Part shown: one piece after another, positions 60,157 to 64,000 of the stretch
Numbering within the stretch: the stretch's first letter is position 1
Layout of the letters: every line of letters starts with the position of its first letter
Source of the DNA: Thuidium tamariscinum
Lineage: Eukaryota; Streptophyta; Bryopsida; Hypnales; Thuidiaceae
DNA: 64,000 nt
NCBI GenBank assembly: GCA_947034885.2
Contig: OX344749.2
Span: 27,543,501 to 27,607,500 of the forward strand
Direction: 5' to 3'
Notes under the pieces: generated by a model
Told to the model about the DNA's origin: nothing
What the model saw: the letters and a program-made list of their open reading frames with translations, nothing else
Database searches by the model: none
Made by a program: the position numbers and the translations under genes

Positions 60157-62404
60157 ATGGCTTCCGAAGAACGATTAAATTTTTACGAGGAGCTGCGGCG
60201 GGCAAACGTAAAAAGGAACGAGGAGTGTCTACGCGAGCTTGGCTTGCTTGAGTTTGGGTTAGAATTTCTCTCCCGAAAGAGTCGAACTGCTATCAATGTT
60301 GTTTTACCTGTGCAGAATGAAATGCAATGGAGAACTTCCTGATTGTCGCAATGCCTGCACAAACGGCCGTTCTCTCATAGTCATGTGCATCCTACTTCGA
60401 AACCGTGACTGAGGTCTCGTTTTCAATGTGGGGTAGTAGTTGTGACTATGAAGATTTAAAAACTGAATGCACAGGGAGGTGCGTGGGCTCTGTAGAATGT
60501 CTACATCAATGTAGGAGTTCCATTCATTAGAATACAAGCGAGAGGGGAGGTTGAAAGAGATGTACGAAGCTCTCGTCAACATGAGACAAGTGTCTTGAAA
60601 AGTGGTATGAATCTGAAACCAATAATAGGTGCAGCCGAAGAATAGCTAAATTAAGTGTGGGTAGGAAGTAGAGCCACATCTGAAGCCGCCATATTTTATG
60701 CATGAACGTGCGCGATGTAAATGCTGCAAGTTTTAATTTGGAAAATCGGTGTCAGCATGTGCGGGAGAACTTCTTCGCCATCGGTGGCAGTAGAATAACT
60801 AGTTGTCAAAATTTCAGAGTAGGTCACAACTAGTTGATGCTGAGATGACGTGTCGGAAGTAGAGAACTGTTACAGGCGTGCGGTGATTTCCAGTGCATTG
60901 AATAGAGAATGCAGAAAGTGAAATCCCCCTACTCTAATTAAAGGTGGAAGAAGGGTGGAAAAAGGGTGCAGTGAAATAATAGAGGATTCCTTTCATTTTT
61001 GTCCAGATCTGTGGAAGAGTAGGTTCGAAGCTCTGGAAAACGTCCACGAAGGTCGCAAGCGTCAAAGAAAGTAGAGACAGGCCTCCGGAGAAGTAAAAGA
61101 ATTGCGGACTTGGTGCAAGCACTAGGAGATGACAGTAGCTATGTTGATACTTGTGTACTGTTAACCCATGCAGCGGCGGCGTCGAGAGGAGCTGGAGGGG
61201 AGAGTCATAGTGACCACAATTCCGTACTCAGAACTGAAGAGCAGGTCAGCAAAAGCGAGGTAAGAAGCATTCCAGACGTCATGATGATTAATTTTGTGCG
61301 TGATTTTCATTGTTAAGCATGCTGTGCTTATAATCGCCGTTTGGTGGTCGATGCTAATTGTTGGGCACCAAGAACCTGAGAAAACTGTAGTGTTTTTGTA
61401 AGGTTCAACCAAGAAATCGAAATATGGACAATATGAGCAACATGGAGGAAGGCTACTCAACCGATGGGTCATCTGGAAGTTATGACGATGCGCATATCGA
61501 GGTGCAGGAAGTCTCGAAGGATGGAATGGCAGGGACTGCTCAGTCCTCCGACTACCCAGTCGTCAAACACGGTTTGCCAACTACTGTAGTGAGTTTGGAC
61601 TCAGTGAATACTCTTTCGGCATCCACATTTGGAGTGCAGTTGCAAGAATGCATTATGAGGGCCGTGATGCAGTCGGCAGCAAGTTTCATGGGGCCGAGTG
61701 CAGCTCTTTTGTCAGGAAGGGAAGGTCATTTGAGTGCAAGCCCTCTCCTATGCACAGAAGGTTTTTTACCAGCTAGTACATGGAATGAGTCGTCTTTCAA
61801 CAAAGCCGAAGCTCGGAGGACAAGAAAACCGAAGATGTTGAGAACCTCTGCAGGAGAGAACTCCGATTCACAAGCGGATGTCACAGTTCCTGAAAATGAA
61901 ACACCGCAGCAGAAGTCTCTCAGGGCCAGGAGATTGAATAGGTCTCGATGTAGAAGGGCTCAGGAATTGAGCAATAATAGGAGAGGAGCAAAAATGCTTC
62001 CGTATGTCATTCACGTCGATGGAAATGGCAAAGCCAAAGGAATTCATAGACATAAATGGCAAGCGGCAATTCGAGGACAATGTGGACGGCTTGATCCAAG
62101 CCTGGACAACATAAACCACCATCCCAAGCATCTGGTGAACAGTATCTGGCAAGCTCTAGAAAGTGAGTGGGAATTTCAAGGCTTCACCCATAGGGCGCGG
62201 GAGATGTTTGAGCGGTCTGCCACCAAATGCATGAGAAACAGGAAAATGCAATTGAAGTACAAATCACAGAAAGCGACTGATGGAAAGAAACCGGACGACG
62301 TCAGCAGAAATCACTGGTGTAAGATAGTGGAGTTGTCAAAGAAATCAGGAAAAGAACCGACGTCCGCAATCTCCGTGTTGAGCACATTAAAAGGAAAGGA
62401 GTAG
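60157..62404 (+). CDS. second CACTA gene, tnpA/Transposase_24-like
   Basis: The proposed exon 1 starts at the ATG at 60157 (MASEERLNFYEELRRANVKR, NEECLRELGLLEFGLEFL) and ends near 60300 at a weak donor. Exon 2 is 61023-61259 (basic GKRPRRSQASKKVETGLRRS, donor GAG/GTAAGA). Exon 3 is 61403-62404 (326 aa from an inner ATG at 61424). The 61259/61403 junction is phase 0. The C-part has a basic block (SLRARRLNRSRCRRAQELSN), then WQALESEWEFQGFTHRAREM and NRKMQLKYKSQKATDGKKPD...NHWCKIVELS. That charged W...K..R pattern is typical of plant En/Spm Transposase_24 proteins, which bind subterminal repeats. It is divergent from TNP2, as expected for a two-gene CACTA element. Exon 1 and the true 3' end are uncertain. 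Confidence 0.6.
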
Positions 62405-64000
62405 GTATCAGGTGATCACCAGGAAGATGGACGACCGCCACTTCAATTACTGGTACGTTGACTGCCATCCAGTAGAAATTATTCACTACGTGTTTGCAAT
62501 AGTTTCAGTCGTTATGGAGGAATGTTTTACGTGTCAGAGTAATGTGTGTTCATGAATTATAAGATTAAGAGAGCTGTGCGTGTTGGCAGTCGAATTCACA
62601 ATTATATATGTGGAATAGCGATTCCCTCTTGTATTTTGCTTTTATAACTGGACTGCCAGATTTTAGGTGAAGGAAGTAAAGAATTCCGTGAACATCGATC
62701 GAAGCGTGTCAAGGAGATTGGAAATTTTGCAGTCAACATGTCGATAACATGTAAAAGTAGAAATGTCATCGTCAATCGTAGCTCCGAATCTGTTATTGTG
62801 AGGTGAGTGTTCTTTGTCATGGAGTGGTAGACTTTTTTTTGGCAGTGGAGTGAAGAACAGATCGGAAATGACAGTTTGAAGACTGGGAAAGTCGAAGACG
62901 TCGTCCAAAGTTTCGGGGAAGATGAAGTTGAAGCTAAGATTCGAAATTTGTAGTCGGAGTTGCTGAGGCTTCAGGAAGCAAGAAAGGTCAGTTTGTCGAT
63001 ATGGGAGTGCATGTTGTTAAGTCAGGTGGACATGGAATTAACGTACTCACTAGTTTCTGTGGAGTATTTTTGCTCTTGTGAATACTGACTTCGTTACTTC
63101 TTCATTGAATAAAATTGTGTGGTGCGGGTCGTGAAGTTTGGAGTGCGATCGATATCCCTCCTCTGTAATATGCTGTGACCGGGAGCTTTTGCAGTTGATG
63201 GGTGTGTGCTATTAAGGGGGTATGGAACATGGAGGAGATGAACGTGCTTTTTATTAGTCGAAATGATAAGTGTGCAGGGAAATTATCATGCTCGACAGGA
63301 AGCCACCTTGCCGGGATCCAGTGAAGCAGGAGAGAAACTTCCGAGTACTTTCTGGGAGGAAGGTGAATTGTACATGTTCAATTGAAACTGAACTACTTGT
63401 TATGGCTGTCTTTGTTATTGACAGATTAGTTTGAAACCAATGTGAGTCCTGAAGTACAAAGTTTGCCGCATCAGAGATGACTCCATCGACAGCATGTTCC
63501 AGTAGTCGAATGAACATTCCATTCATTGAAGGATTTAGTCTGAATATGTGAGGAATAAGTGAATTTTTGTACAGTCCTGTTGACCGTGAAGAGAGTGCAC
63601 CGAGTTCTTGAAGAAACGGAGGAGTTGTGAATTGAATTTCGTTTCGGAGTTGTGGTCTCTCGGTAGTACTAGTGGAGGACGGCAGTCTGAGTGCGTAGTC
63701 GTTGGGAACAAGTGAATGATGAGAAGTAAGAGGGTCCAGTGTTTTGAGTTAATGGAATGCCTAACGTTGATATGCTTCTCACATGCCATTGTCCTATATT
63801 CGGTGTAGTGTAAGAGTGCTTTTATTTTCCTTCCAGACACGAAGGAAATCTCTGCTCTCGAACCACAGGACTTCATTCCAGTATTTGTGTATTGAAGTAC
63901 GGTTGAAGGGTGTGCAAGAATGTATAGAAGTGCATAGGAAATTGTTGAAAAGCTTTGAATTAATTGAAAGCAACAAGTAGCTCTTGCAGTAAATCATGCA
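62405..64000. other. 3' flank of the tnpA-like gene to the window end
   Basis: Apart from the candidate exon at 62846-62985, and another weak open segment after an acceptor at 62666 (GAAGGAAGTAAAGAATTCCG onward), no gene is supported. The right end of the CACTA element is expected here or beyond the window. No TAGTG terminus could be matched to a left end. Confidence 0.3.
62846..62985 (+). pseudogene. possible further exon of the tnpA-like gene, with one stop
   Basis: After a strong acceptor (CTTTTTTTTGGCAG) the frame reads WSEEQIGNDSLKTGKVEDVV, then EVEAKIRNL, a TAG at 62951-62953, and SELLRLQEARK before a donor-like AAG/GTCAGT. The heptad-like C-end resembles the coiled coil that closes Transposase_24 proteins. 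How it connects to the exon ending at 62404 is unclear. If it belongs, the partner gene carries a nonsense mutation or is alternatively spliced. Confidence 0.35.

Noticed and set aside
51292..61391. CACTACAAGAGAAGC at 51292 with ACTGTAGTG near 61391 as CACTA element ends
   Set aside because: The two ends do not match beyond CACTACA, the flanking triplets differ, and the right motif lies within the tnpA-like gene.

Overview
The window looks like nuclear DNA of a streptophyte plant, most likely an early-diverging one (bryophyte, fern, lycophyte or charophyte). Reasons: AT-rich sequence; genes split by introns with GTAAGT donors and pyrimidine-rich AG acceptors; telobox words (AAACCCTAA); and an En/Spm (CACTA) transposase with the plant domain order TNP2, DUF4218, DUF4216. 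A piggyBac relic is rare in angiosperms and fits a non-angiosperm. The species cannot be named from sequence alone. Many frames open with a non-ATG codon because they are internal exons, so I rebuilt exon structures by hand.

Layout. 0.5-2.3 kb (minus): a five-exon gene for an unrecognised 411-aa coiled-coil protein whose small internal exons look like tandem copies. 3.2-3.7 kb: a frameshifted secreted-protein gene. 5.7-9.8 kb (minus): a two-exon DDE-type transposase interrupted by one TGA, with a 16-bp minisatellite in its intron. 11.1 kb: a CACTA-type MITE. 16.0-16.6 kb: a GC-richer hypothetical gene.

18.4-41.4 kb is a transposon graveyard. Its main component is a family of AT-rich foldback elements with termini close to GGGTCATTGCAAGAAACAC and 4-bp target-site duplications (TAAA, GATT, AATA and TTAG at four insertions). 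One member (18410-29725) was split first by another member and then by a 9.5-kb insertion flanked by TCTAAT. That insertion carries a near-perfect 4.5-kb palindrome and a decayed captured gene. Other family members interrupt a 79-bp tandem repeat, receive a CACTA MITE, or sit in a 3-kb tract unusually rich in the word AAATTGCC.

41.4-46 kb is AT-rich with small inverted-repeat elements only. 47.2-49 kb (minus) is a piggyBac transposase pseudogene. 49-52 kb holds tandem duplications and the second copy of a 320-330-bp repeat. 55.1-62.4 kb holds two divergent CACTA genes: an uninterrupted four-exon TNP2 transposase (1158 aa, minus) and a partner resembling the tnpA/Transposase_24 class (plus). 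Together they look like the core of a recent autonomous CACTA element whose ends I could not fix. It could in principle mobilise small CACTA-ended elements such as those at 11.1, 26.1 and 41.0 kb.
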